Of a stretch of 64,000 nucleotides of DNA, positions 1-9,805 are shown piece after piece; the stretch's first letter is position 1; each line of letters begins with the position of its first letter. The position numbers and the translations under genes were made by a program. The notes beneath the pieces were generated by a model that was not told the DNA's origin, did not search any database, and saw nothing but the letters and a program-made list of their open reading frames with translations. Source of the stretch: JAHEFT01 sp963700705 (GTDB taxonomy: Bacteria; Pseudomonadota; Gammaproteobacteria; Xanthomonadales; SZUA-36). The stretch spans positions 186,001 through 250,000 of the forward strand of contig CAVOYQ010000001.1 in assembly GCA_963700705.1 (NCBI GenBank), written 5' to 3'.

Positions 1-274
1 GCGAATTGGGTGATGGCGATTCCATGTCGGTCATGGTTGGACACGTCCACCGGGCCGGCAGAGTGCTGGGCCGACGGAAACGCTGAACGAGAGTGGCGTC
101 GAGTCGACTGACGATTGCGGCTCCAGGACTATTCCCGCCGGCGGGTCGTCTGAATGCACCTTTGTCAACACGGTCTTTTTCGAAGGCATTCCGACGCTCA
201 GCCAGTATGGCATGGCGCTGATGGCGCTGTTGATGCTCGGCATCGGCGTGCTTGGCTTGAGGAGATTTTCCTGA
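1..274 (+). CDS. C-terminal end of an IPTL-CTERM surface protein (partial, frameshifted)
   Basis: Only the last part of the gene lies in the window. The final frame reads a segment ending CTFVNTVFFEG, then IPTLSQYGMALMALL, a hydrophobic stretch (LLMLGIGVLGL) and the basic tail RRFS before TGA at 272-274. This is the tripartite IPTL-CTERM sorting signal: IPTL motif, transmembrane helix, short Arg-rich end. Such tails are thought to direct exported proteins to envelope sorting machinery. Upstream of about position 90 the sensible peptide jumps between frames (near 43 and near 83), each jump compatible with one extra base. The visible domain type is not clear, but the Cys-containing run before the tail resembles the ends of DUF11-like proteins, as in the neighbouring gene at 3.8-7.5 kb. 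The start is outside the window. Confidence 0.75.
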
Positions 275-305
275 GCTAATTCGGGTTAACCGGTAAGACA
301 AAAAA

Positions 306-333
306 CCCCGCGCTTCGCCGCGGGGTTTTTTTT
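306..333. terminator. Rho-independent terminator, probably bidirectional
   Basis: A GC-only stem, CCCCGCG pairing with CGCGGGG around a six-base loop (306-325), is followed by eight T on the plus strand and preceded by a run of A. It therefore works as a terminator for the IPTL-CTERM gene and, read on the other strand, for the convergent protease gene that ends at 332. Confidence 0.9.
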
Positions 334-3154
334 ACAGGCCCGTCGTCTCTGAGCCGAAATTCAGAACCACCGTCGATGAACAGTCCTGTGAGGACGGTTG
401 GCACACGCGGTAAGCGGCAGATTTGCGGTGGTTTGATATTTCCGTATCGATGTGCTTGCCGTCGTTAGCGGTGAGGGCAATCAAGTGGCCGTCACGGTAA
501 AGCTCGACGTCGCCGGACTCCGCACCTGACCAGCGCAATGTCGCCATGGCTCTTCCGTTGTAGCGGCTGCCTTCACCCTGCAAGAATATCTCGGGTTGTG
601 ACGTATTCACCTTGATCCGGCTGCTGTTGGTGCTGGTGCCGCCCTTGTTGTCTTCAACGGTCAGTGCAACCTTGAAGCTGCCGGACTCTGTGAACCGGTA
701 CTCGAAATTCATGTCGTTGGCGCTGCCGCCGTCGCCCATGGACCAGTGATAGCTGATCAGGTTGCCATCGGGATCATGACTGGGGGAGGCGTCGAAGCGG
801 CAGGTCAGTTCATCACACTCATAGGTGAATTGTGCTTCCGGAACCAGGTTCGATTCCCGGGCTTCAACGCGGACCGTTTGTCTGCGCGTGTCTTTTGTGC
901 CCTGGTCATCTTCAACGGTAAGGGTGACCGTGTAGCTGCCGGCGGAATCGAAGTCGTGGGCCGGCCGTTCTCCGGAGGAACTAGACCCGTCGCCGAACGA
1001 CCATGTCCAGGAAACCAATGCGCCATCCGGGTCGCGGCTGGTCGAAGCGTTGAATTCACAAACGGTAAACGTGCAATCGAAGCTGAAATCCGCTGATGGG
1101 GCCTGGTTTGGCTGTTCAGCAGATTGGTTCACGGACACGTTCCGGGTGCGGGATCCGGTTGCCCCGGCGTTGTCGGAAACGGTCAGGGAGACGTTGAAAC
1201 TTCCTTTTTTGGTAAAGTTATGGCTGACCAGGCTTCCGCTGCTGCTGCCGCCGTCACCAAAACTCCAGTTCCAGGCAGTGATCTGCCCATCGGGATCGGA
1301 ACTCGAACCGGCATCGAAGCTGCACTCCAGTTCATCACAACTGAAGCTGAAATCGGCCAGGGGCTTTTCATTCGGCATGACCAGATTCACGGTCTGGATT
1401 TTATCGTCCGTTTCGTCTTTGTCGTCGACCACGGTCAGCGTCACCGTAAAGGTTCCTGCTTTTGCATAGGTATGACTGAAGCTTTCGCCCTGGCCGGAAG
1501 TGCCGTCACCCAGTTTCCAGTACCAGGCAACAATTTCTCCATCCGGGTCTGTACTGCCGGCGCCGTTGAACTCGCACTGGTTGTCGACGCAAACGGTGGA
1601 AAATTTCGCCGTTGGGGCTTCGTTCGGCACGAAAACGTGCACCGTCTGGGCCTCGCTGGCGCTGGCTCCCTTGTTGTCTTTGACCGTAAGGGTCACGGCG
1701 TAATCGCCTTCTGTTGAAAATTCATGGCTGGAATTCGAACCGCTGCCCTTTTTGCCGTCGCCGAAAGCCCACGAAAACTCAACGATTGACCCGTCGGCAT
1801 CCGAACTGGCGCTGCCGTTGAAAGCGCAACTCAGATCACTGCAGTCATAGGAAAATTTGGCATTGGGGGGCTGGTTATCCGATCCGCCTGATCCGCCTCC
1901 GCTGCTGCTGCCTGGCACCTTGCCGTTGAAAAAGCCGGATACACTTTGCCAGATCTGTTTCATGCTGACGCCCTGATTCGTGCAGCCACCCGCGTGATGC
2001 AGGGCCACCACTCTTCCGGAGATGTTCGATACTACCGGAGCCCCGGAACTGCTGGTCGTGGTATCGCAGTAATATCCGATATCCGAACCGGGTGCGTAGC
2101 CGTCCAGACCCAGGGCGTCCACCTCGCATTCGCCACTGCTGTTCATATCGCTTTCAATGGCTATCTGCCGGGGTTTGCCCAGCCCGTGCTGTGGAATGAA
2201 AATCGGTTCGCCGATGGCGGGGGTATCGACATCGAGGCCAAACGAAGGAAAGCTGGAAATGGCCGAAAAGTTACTGACCGAGAACAGGGCATAGTCCAGT
2301 GAGGTGCTGGTGGTATACAGGGTTCCACCGGTAACCTTCACCGCGTTGGTGGTCTTCGAACCGCCGCAGGAAGTGGATTCATAGTTGAACCAGATTTCGC
2401 TACCATCCAGCTCGGATTGCTTGCTCAGGCAATGCTCCGCGGTGAACATCAAATTATCCGGACCTACCCTCCATGCAGTGCATACTTCACCCCTTGAGTT
2501 GATCAATTTCGCCACCGCTGCGGAATACTCATATTCCCAGCTGTTGCTGGAAGCCCAGCAAGCGGCGTCATACAGCTCGTTAGCCCCACAAACGGATTCC
2601 GTCCGGGACATCTCGTCGCCTGCAAATTTATCGAGCCCGGAAACGCCTTCGATTGAGTGCCCTAAAGGCAGGCCTTTCATGTAGGTGTCAATTTCGATTG
2701 CGTGACGTGCAGGATTGAAAGTCGAAAGGTTACCCAATAACCGGACATGAACGGTGTCTCCGGTGATCGACATCGCGGAAAAACGGTTTACTCCATCGTC
2801 ACCGAGGCTCTGGTCCAACGTAAAGGTATCTTTCTCCTTTGCCGAGTACCGCCACACTTCGCTGCCGTCCGGATTGCTGATTTCCACCAGGACTCCTTCG
2901 GGAAGATTGAACTGGCTGAAATGCAACTTGATAAAGCTGGCGCCAGGCGAGCTTATTTCACTGAAGCGGGTTAACTGGCTGGAACTGTCATACGCGGAAG
3001 CACGTCCGCGAAAACGTTCTGCAATCACAGGGTTGTTGGCTGTGCCGGGTCTGAAATTGCCATAAACATCGGGCAGGGTTCGTGGCCCAGCGTATGAAGT
3101 GACACACCATGCCATGAGCACGGCGGGAATAACGCCTCTATGCAATCCTTGCAT
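332..3154 (-). CDS. Secreted trypsin-like serine protease with five PKD domains
   Basis: Predicted 940-residue exported protease. Residues 1-22 form a signal peptide. Residues about 185-410 form a chymotrypsin-fold domain: catalytic His241 in the motif FTAEHCL, Asp287 in SLDYALF, and Ser370 in TSSSGAPV. A Gly/Ser linker (about 415-427) leads to five consecutive PKD domains (about 430-507, 513-592, 597-677, 688-765, 775-850), recognised by the repeated SxDPDG and WxFGDG motifs and TVTLTVxDN strands. Every PKD copy carries a pair of cysteines about five residues apart near its start (for example CSDLSC, CDELEC), probably a disulphide. The last 85 residues look like a fibronectin-type strand domain. 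PKD arrays usually mediate binding to polymers or neighbouring domains. The frame is intact. It converges with the IPTL-CTERM gene and is divergent from the DUF11 gene. Substrate unknown. Confidence 0.9.
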   Translation of the reverse strand: MQGLHRGVIPAVLMAWCVTSYAGPRTLPDVYGNFRPGTANNPVIAERFRGRASAYDSSSQLTRFSEISSPGASFIKLHFSQFNLPEGVLVEISNPDGSEVWRYSAKEKDTFTLDQSLGDDGVNRFSAMSITGDTVHVRLLGNLSTFNPARHAIEIDTYMKGLPLGHSIEGVSGLDKFAGDEMSRTESVCGANELYDAACWASSNSWEYEYSAAVAKLINSRGEVCTAWRVGPDNLMFTAEHCLSKQSELDGSEIWFNYESTSCGGSKTTNAVKVTGGTLYTTSTSLDYALFSVSNFSAISSFPSFGLDVDTPAIGEPIFIPQHGLGKPRQIAIESDMNSSGECEVDALGLDGYAPGSDIGYYCDTTTSSSGAPVVSNISGRVVALHHAGGCTNQGVSMKQIWQSVSGFFNGKVPGSSSGGGSGGSDNQPPNAKFSYDCSDLSCAFNGSASSDADGSIVEFSWAFGDGKKGSGSNSSHEFSTEGDYAVTLTVKDNKGASASEAQTVHVFVPNEAPTAKFSTVCVDNQCEFNGAGSTDPDGEIVAWYWKLGDGTSGQGESFSHTYAKAGTFTVTLTVVDDKDETDDKIQTVNLVMPNEKPLADFSFSCDELECSFDAGSSSDPDGQITAWNWSFGDGGSSSGSLVSHNFTKKGSFNVSLTVSDNAGATGSRTRNVSVNQSAEQPNQAPSADFSFDCTFTVCEFNASTSRDPDGALVSWTWSFGDGSSSSGERPAHDFDSAGSYTVTLTVEDDQGTKDTRRQTVRVEARESNLVPEAQFTYECDELTCRFDASPSHDPDGNLISYHWSMGDGGSANDMNFEYRFTESGSFKVALTVEDNKGGTSTNSSRIKVNTSQPEIFLQGEGSRYNGRAMATLRWSGAESGDVELYRDGHLIALTANDGKHIDTEISNHRKSAAYRVCQPSSQDCSSTVVLNFGSETTGL

Positions 3155-3808
3155 TGTCGTAACATCCTTGTCGTAGCGTCACATCCTGTGACGCGTTTTG
3201 GGTCAGTTATTTGCTTGCGTTGCAAGTCATTCAATTGACAGGCATTTTCCAAGAAACTGCAAACAAATCAGAAAATTACAAACTTTTTCTTCTGACTGAG
3301 GTATTTATATCGGCTGGGACTTTGAAAGTCAACGGAATTTGGGGTTTCCACTGACCGTCCGGGGTACCAATTCAGCCACTCATCGGGTTTGATATTTTGC
3401 TGGTGAATATTGTTTGTTTTTAGTCTATAGTATTTAGGAAGGGGCTCGACTCCACACGCATCATCCTGAATTGCAAGATCCATTCAGGGCTGATGGCATC
3501 AAAGGGACAATTTGAATTTACCAGGACAAGGACGTCATTCCCAGAGTGGGAATTGGTCCCCTGTCGTATTTTAATTAAAAATTTTGGCTACCAGAAAAGA
3601 GGTCAGTAATCAGGTAGGTACCGCGAAGTTCAAACATTTTGGATATCAATTCACATCGTCGGGGTATGGGGCACGATGTGGTTTGTAATAGGGATTTCTC
3701 AGGCAAGGAAGCGCTGTTTTTGAGAGGCGGACCTTGTTTTTTTTGAGCGAGAGAAATTAAACCTGGGTGGGTAAAGGTTTCAACCAGGCCAAAATTGGGA
3801 GAGCGGTA
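3155..3808. other. Long intergenic region between divergent surface genes
   Basis: About 650 bases, visibly richer in A+T than the neighbouring genes, between the protease (minus) and the DUF11 protein (plus). I see no convincing gene: the short frames lack ribosome binding sites and family features. It contains three inverted repeats: 3176-3194, CCTGAAT/ATTCAGG with a ten-base spacer at 3465-3488, and ATTCCCA-gag-TGGGAAT at 3537-3553. These could be operators or mRNA hairpins for the two divergent genes. No promoter stands out clearly. Confidence 0.6.
3176..3194. promoter_or_regulatory. Perfect inverted repeat upstream of the protease gene
   Basis: GCGTCACA and TGTGACGC are perfect complements separated by TCC. 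The repeat lies 22 bases upstream of the protease start codon. The half-sites TCACA/TGTGA resemble CRP/FNR-type half-sites but in the opposite order, so a normal CRP site is unlikely. It may be another regulator's operator or a 5' leader hairpin. Confidence 0.4.
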
Positions 3809-6800
3809 ATGTTTCAATCGAGTAAGTCAAAACGCCATAACGGGCAATTCGTTTCGGCCTGGAGCGTGGGTATCCTGGCGTTTCTGTTCGCAGCATTCGT
3901 GCCGGCGCAGTCATTTGCGCAGACCGGGGGCACGTGTAATTCAGACCTGGAGTGGTATCTTGAAGGGCCAGGCGCCTATCAAGTGGACTAAATGGTTTGT
4001 AAACGACGTGATGAAGGTCAAGGCAAAATTCAAGGCCGGGGCCATCACGGGTGGTACAGGAAATCCTGAGTACCTTCAAATTCCGGATTTCGGTTTCGCC
4101 GCGGATTGCGAGGCCGTGCCCGGTGGATTGACCTGGGCTAACTGCATTCTCAAGAATCCGCCAACCGTTGACATCACGTTTCTCGGCAAGCCGATAAATG
4201 ACCCGACCTACACGTGTAAAAATCCGTCCGGCGCCGACATCAATTTCCTGGCCCCCGAATCCAACAGGATCACGTTTACGCCAACCAATGGACCGATACA
4301 ACTGCTGGAAGAAAACTACTGCAAGATGTCCTGGGATTTCAAGGTCACCGACCTGAAAGGCGCGAAATCGGCTACGCTCAACCAGGTTGCAGCCTTCGCC
4401 GCGGGTAGCAAATCCGCGTCATGCGTTTACTCAGGTCGATGGCTTAACGAAGTCGCATCGGCACTACCAGCAGTGGGCGTAATGCCGTAATAACCGTTAA
4501 TTCCTGCGACATCGCAGTCAGGAAGCAGATCTGCGACCCGGTCGGTACAGACTGCTCGGTAGAGGGCAATTGGAACGATGCCGACACCGTCAACGCAGCG
4601 ATTGATTTATCGCCAAGCGGATTGGCGGCTTACCGCGCCATCATCACGAATACCGGTTCTGTTGCCTATACCGGCGATATCACGATCGATGACGGCCCAC
4701 TCAATACTTCCTGGACGGCAGCAAGCCTTGCACCGGGTGCATCAGTTACCGTTGGCGGTGCAAGCACGACTGCCAACTGGAGCGACTACTGCGCGACGCA
4801 TGATAACGTCTCCAATACCGTTACAGTCGACGCCATGTGCCGCACCGGCGACAACCCGGTTGCTGCCCAGGCAAGCAACGACGCCTGGGGTATCTGCAAC
4901 TATATTCCGCCAGTGCCCAACATCACGATTGAGAAATCGACCAATGACCAGGATGCTGATGCAGCGACCGGGGCCGAACATTGCGGTCGGAGGTGCGGTG
5001 AACTGGAAGTACCTGGTGACCAATACTGGCAACGTGACGTTGACCAATATCGTGGTCACGGACGACCAGGGTGTGGCGGTCACTTGTCCGGAGTACGACG
5101 CTGAGCCGGCCGGGAGCGTCCATGACCTGCACCGGTTCCGGCACGGCCGAAGCGGGACAGTATGCGCAACATCGGCACGGCCACCGGCACACCGCCGGTG
5201 GGTAGTCCGGTGGAAGATACCGATCCGAGCCATTACTTTGGTGTGGACGCCGACATCACGATCGAGAAATCGACCAATGACCAGGATGCGGATGCCGCAC
5301 CGGGGCCGAACATTGCGGTCGGATGGTGCGGTGAACTGGACGTACCTGGTGACCAATACCGGCAACGTGACGTTGACCAATGTCGTGGTGACGGACGACC
5401 AGGGCGTGGCGGTGACTTGTCCGAAAACCACGCTGACGGCGGGTGAGTTCATGACCTGCACCGGTTCCGGCACGGCCGAAGCCGGCCAGTACGCGCAACA
5501 TCGGCAGGCCACCGGCACACCGCCGGTGGGTAGATCCGGTGGAAGACAGTGATCCGAGCCATTACTTTGGCACCGGAGAACCAAGTATCGAGATCGTCAA
5601 GGAAATCAGCGTTGACGGCGGCAATAACTGGAAGGACGCCAACACTGTGGGTTCGGCGGCCATAGCGGTGTACCCGAGTGGTGCGCTTTACCGCTTCACG
5701 GTAACCAACAATGGCAGTGCTCCGCTGAAAGACGTCGTGGTTAACGATTCCGAGCTCGGTATCATCGACGAGTACTTGATCGGCGACATGGCGATCGACG
5801 AGGTCGTAGTGATCACCAGCGCTGAGGAGCCATTGCTTGAAGTTGCGGAACGGTGTGACGGTCGCGGAACCTATCACGAATACCGCGGTAGCTTCAGGCG
5901 CTTCGGCTGAAACCGACGCACCGGTCAGCGATGATGATTCAGCGGTGCTGAAATGCATCGGCGAACCACACATTACGATCGTCAAGGAAATCAGCCCGAC
6001 AGGTGATGATCCGTGGTTTGATGACGATACGCCTCCGCAGGAATATCCCAGTGACGCCTGGTACCGTATTTCGGTTACCAACGACGGTACAGCGCCATTG
6101 GAAAATGTCGAAGTGCTCGATGGCGACCTGTTGATTGATGAAGTCATCGGCAACCTGGCGGTTGGAGAGACCGTTGTTCTGACTTCCGGCAGAGGTTTCT
6201 GAACTTTATCAGGCGGATCGGTGCACGGCGCCGGCAAAGTGGGTAACCTGGCTTCTGTGTCGGGCAACTCTGTTGACGACCCGGATGACACGGTGGATGA
6301 CAGCGATACGGCAAACCTGGTTTGTGTCGGATTGCCGCAAATTGACGTCATCAAGGAAATCAGTGTCAACAATTCGACACTGGTTCGATGCGAATACCGA
6401 GGGCGAGGCCGTTCTGGCTCAAGCTCCGTCCAACGCATGGTATCGAATCACCGTGAAGAACACCGGGCCTGTGGATATGACCGGCGTGGTCCTGAACGAT
6501 GGCGCACTGGGTATCGTTGATTACGCAGTGGGTGACATCGCCGCAGGGCAGCAGGTCGTCCTGACCAGCGGGCAGACTCGACAAACTCTATTACCCCGAC
6601 CGTTGTACAGGTAAGGGTACGTTTGGCAATACCGCAACGGCGACAGGTACGTCTTCCGAGACAGGCTCCACGAGCAGCGACTCTGACGAAGCCTGGCTGG
6701 AATGCACCGGTACGCCGGACATCCAGATCGTCAAGGAGATCAGTATCAATAACGGGGTGACCTGGTATGACGGTTCCACACCTTCAATCTTGCCCCCGGT

Positions 6801-7463
6801 CAATGCCTGGTATCGCCTGACGGTGACCAATACGGGTACTGCCGACCTCGATAACGTTGTCGTCAACGACGCGGAACTCGGAATCGTCAATTACTCGATC
6901 GGATTCCTGGCGGTTGGTGATTCCGTTACCCTTACCAGTGGCGACATCAGTCAACTGTACAAGGCGAATCGTTGCACCACGGCAGGCACTTACGTCAACA
7001 CGGCATCCGCCGCGGGCGTATCGCTTGAATACCCGTACGGTTCGGTTAATGACAGCGACACCGCGACGTTGGCGTGTGGCGAGAAGTTTGACATTTGCAC
7101 GGACGGTGGCGGCCGGCCGAGTAACTCTGAAGCTCCAGTACAACGGGACTTATGAGAGTGATAACGAGCAGGACAGGGTGGGTGTTCCCGACGGGAACGG
7201 ACCTCTGCCTTACTCGCCGGTGACAGTCAAGCTGTACGACAAGGACACGCTTGAAGCCACCATCAACAATGTCAATGTCGGCGACCCGCTGGTGGTTTAC
7301 GGTTCATGGACGCCAAGTGGCAAGATTCCGCCGAACATCAGTGTTGCTGTCTTCAATGGAACGCAATTGCTGCAGTTCATCACGTTCCACGGATCGTGCT
7401 CAGCAGCCATTGATTGTCGGTGACAAGTTTGGTGCAGTTACCATCATTGGCTATACGCCGTGA
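3809..7463 (+). CDS. Large exported DUF11-type repeat protein (many frameshifts)
   Basis: Start ATG at 3809, preceded by GGGAGA at 3797-3802. The first ~38 residues form a signal peptide ending SFAQ. Following the coding sense across frames gives about 1,220 residues: an N-terminal domain (about 3930-4650); a DUF11-like domain; two nearly identical 111-codon units (from 4921) with VTNTGNVTLTN and VVTDDQGVAVTCP; four units of a second type beginning near 5587, 5974, 6340 and 6722 with (I/V)KEIS and a WYR(I/L)(S/T)V core; and a C-terminal domain (about 7080-7463) ending IVGDKFGAVTIIGYTP, which resembles domains found after DUF11 arrays. No membrane anchor or CTERM tail is seen. The frame breaks about a dozen times (near 3989, 4455, 4965, 5095, 5325, 5525, 5840, 6195, 6230, 6385, 6580, 7115, 7400). 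The first is one extra T; others fit a lost or gained base. Probably an adhesin or matrix protein; whether really broken or poorly assembled is unresolved. Confidence 0.7.
4921..5577 (+). repeat. 333-bp tandem repeat, two copies, inside the DUF11 gene
   Basis: The segment beginning CATCACGATTGAGAAATCGA at 4921 recurs at 5254, a period of exactly 333 bases (111 codons). The second copy runs to about 5577, slightly short because of indels. The two copies differ by scattered substitutions and a few single-base indels. The exact codon multiple supports a duplicated protein module rather than random sequence. Confidence 0.85.
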
Positions 7464-7496
7464 GTCATTAACCCAACTGTCTTTGTTGCAGATGAA

Positions 7497-7529
7497 ACAA
7501 GGGCCGGGATTTCCCGGCCCTTGTTTTTG
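7497..7529 (+). terminator. Rho-independent terminator after the DUF11 gene
   Basis: The stem ACAAGGGCCGGGA pairs with TCCCGGCCCTTGT (7497-7524), followed by TTTT. It lies between the stop of the DUF11 gene (7463) and the convergent end of bkdB (7557) and can serve both. Confidence 0.85.
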
Positions 7530-7556
7530 GAGGCTTTGAACTCGGAAGTTTTCAGG

Positions 7557-8791
7557 TCAAGGCATAAAGATGGTCGCGGGTTGTTCGAGCAGGTCTTTCA
7601 GCGCCTGGATCATCGCGGCGCCGTCGTAACCGTCGACGAAGCGGTGATCGAAAGACGAGGAAAGGTTCATCATCCGGCGTACGACCACCTGGCCGTTGAT
7701 CACCACCGGACGGTCAACTGACTTGTTGACGCCGATGATCCCGACTTCAGGCTGGTTGATGACCGGCGTGCTGACGATGCCGCCCATTTTGCCCAGGCTG
7801 GTGATGGTGATCGTGGAACCGCTCAATTCGTCCCGCGTTGCCGTATTGTCGCGTGCTGCAGTGGATACGCGCCGGATCTCGGCAGCCAGGCCTTCCAGGT
7901 CCCGGGCTTCGCAATGCCGGACCACCGGGACTTTAAGTCCATCCCTGGTCTGTGTTGCTATTCCAAGGTGAACGGCCTCAAACCGGATGATGACATTGCG
8001 TTCCGGATCGTAATGCGCATTGCATTGCGGAAAGTCGCGCAAAACCCGGGTGACGGCCATGCCGATAAAGGCCAGCGGCGTCAGTTTTGGTTCGCCCTCT
8101 TTCTTGCGCGAGTTCAGGTGTTCGCGCAGGGATTCCAGCGCGGTGACGTCCACTTCTTCCACGTAGGTGAAATGTGGAATCTCGCTGGCCGACCGGGCCA
8201 TGCGTTCGGCAATTTTCCGGCGCAGGCCGATGACCTTTATTTCCGTGGTTCCCGTTTTGGGTTCGGCCGGTGAGCGGGTCGTGACCAGCCGGCGCGTTGA
8301 CCGCGCCTTTTGCCAGGAAAGCCTTCAAAATCTTTCTTGAGAATGCGTCCACGCGGGCCGCTGCCCTGGATTAATGACAGGTCGATGCCGGCTTCCCGCG
8401 CGTGGGCCCGGATCGACGGCGACGTGGTGACTTTTCCGGCGGGGGCAGGGGGTGCTGATGCCGGGGCTGGTTGTTGATTTCGAATCGCCGGCATGGCCGG
8501 CTCCCACATCAGCCGCTCCTTGCTTTGCAGAGCGGGTGCCGCAGCGGCTCCGGAGGTTTCAAAGATGATCAATGGCGAACCCACGGTGACCATGTCGCCT
8601 TCAGCGCCGGCGATCGACACGACCGTGCCGCTGACCGGCGCCGTCAATTCAACGGCGGCTTTGTCCGTTAACATTGCGCAGATGGGGTCCTCTTCCAGCA
8701 CGGTGTCTCCGACCCGGACCATCCACTCCGCGATTTCCGCCTCGACCGTGCCTTCGCCCAGGTCGGGCAATTTGAAAATGAATTCGCTCAT
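7557..8791 (-). CDS. bkdB: Branched-chain 2-oxoacid dehydrogenase E2, dihydrolipoyl acyltransferase (frameshifted)
   Basis: E2 core of the branched-chain oxoacid dehydrogenase complex: accepts the acyl group from E1 on a lipoyl arm and passes it to CoA. Start ATG at 8791 overlaps the bkdA2 stop in an ATGA. Domains: N-terminal lipoyl domain with lipoyl lysine K44 in LTDKAAVE; linker about residues 85-115; peripheral subunit-binding domain (SPSIRAHAREAGIDL, about 120-155); catalytic acyltransferase domain to the C-terminus with active-site SSFDHRFVDG. Reconstructed length about 410 residues, normal for the family. The frame breaks near 8325 and near 8265, each fitting one extra base, between the binding domain and the catalytic domain. 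The linker also carries a REP-like palindrome (8484-8508). Last gene of bkdA1-bkdA2-bkdB; no E3 gene follows. Confidence 0.9.
8484..8508. repeat. REP-like palindrome inside the bkdB linker
   Basis: ATCGCCGGCA, one variable base, then GGCCGGCTCCCACA, matching the intergenic element at 61484-61508 in 24 of 25 bases. It contains the GCCGGC/GCCGGC palindrome and the GCTCCCACA tail typical of REP elements. Here it is read as coding sequence in the flexible linker of E2 (residues around LMWEPAMPAIRNQ). Confidence 0.75.
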
Positions 8792-9805
8792 TCGATCTCC
8801 ATCAGTTTGCGGATCCCGTCCACCAGTCGCTGCTGGACCGGGAAATACTGCCATTCGAAAGCGTGGGGGTAGGGCGTGTCCCAACCCGTGACGCGCGAGA
8901 TGGGCGCCTCAAGGTGCCAGAAACATTCCTTTTGAATGGTGGCCACCAGTTCGGCGCCGTAGCCACAGAAGCGTGTGGCTTCATGCGCGACCATCGCCCG
9001 GCCGGTCTTGTTGACCGACTCCCTGATGGTGTCGATGTCCAGCGGCATCAGGGTGCGAACATCGATGATCTCGGCGCTGACCCCGGCCTTCTTCGCTGCG
9101 GCCTGGGCCACGTGCACGATCGTGCCATAGGTGATGATGGTCATGTCATCACCCTCCTCGACGACGGCAGCCTTGTCCAGCGGCACGGTGTAGTAACCGT
9201 CCGGCACTTCGCCCTTGGGGTGCGTCGCCCAGGAAACGGCCGGCTGATCGGGTTCGCCGTAGAACGGGCCGTTGTAAATGCGCTTGGGTTCGAAAAAGAT
9301 TACCGGGTCGTCCGATTCGATCGCGCTGATCAGCAGGCCCTTGGCGTCGTAGGGATTGGACACCATGACCGTTTTCACACCCGATATATGCGTGAAATAT
9401 GCCCTCCGGGCTTTGCGAGTGGGTTTGCCCGCCGCGAATGCCGCCGCCACAGGGAGTGCGGATCGTCACCGGCGAAAAGAACTCGCCGGAACTGCGGTAA
9501 CGCAGGCGGGAGAGTTCGCTGACGATCTGGTCGAACCCCGGGTAGATATAATCAGCGAACTGGATTTCCACGACCGGTCTGAGGCCATTGATGCCCAGCC
9601 CGATCGCGGTCGCGATGATTCCGCCCTCCGCGATGGGCGCATCGATCACGCGGTGCTGCCCGTATTTTTTCTGCAGGCCGTCCGTGCACCGGAAAACACC
9701 GCCGAAATAGCCGATGTCCTGCCCGAATGCGATCACACTGGGGTCTTTTTCCAGCATCACGTCGTGGGCCGAGCGGATGGCCTGGATCATGCTCATCTGG
9801 CTCAT
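8788..9805 (-). CDS. bkdA2: Branched-chain 2-oxoacid dehydrogenase E1 beta subunit (frameshifted)
   Basis: Beta subunit of the thiamine-diphosphate decarboxylase that oxidises the 2-oxo acids of valine, leucine and isoleucine. The N-terminal part shows the conserved ALSAHD-like start (MIQAIRSAHDVMLEKDPSV), FGQDIGYFGGVF and the cofactor/K+-site region IAEGGIIATAIGLG and EIQFADYIYPGFDQI. The C-terminal half shows GYYTVPLDKA, EIIDVRTLMPLDIDTI and the transketolase C-terminal domain. Reconstructed length 338 residues, normal. The frame breaks once near 9380, within the segment before THISGVKTVMVSNPYDAKG. The start overlaps the bkdA1 stop by ATGA and the stop overlaps the bkdB start by ATGA, so translation is probably coupled across the operon. 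Confidence 0.92.

Noticed and set aside
1050..1717. Plus-strand open frames within the protease gene
   Set aside because: They mirror the PKD repeats on the antisense strand, with no ribosome binding sites or family features.
3268..3483. Open frame of 71 codons upstream of the protease gene (minus strand)
   Set aside because: No ribosome binding site, no family features, and unlikely amino acid composition; treated as chance.
3575..3817. Open frame of 80 codons on the minus strand overlapping the DUF11 start
   Set aside because: Overlaps a better supported signal-peptide start on the other strand and shows no family.
3809..7463. Phase variation or programmed frameshifting as explanation of the many frame breaks
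   Set aside because: There is no long simple-sequence tract, and the same single-base breaks occur in housekeeping genes across the window, so sequence error is a simpler cause.
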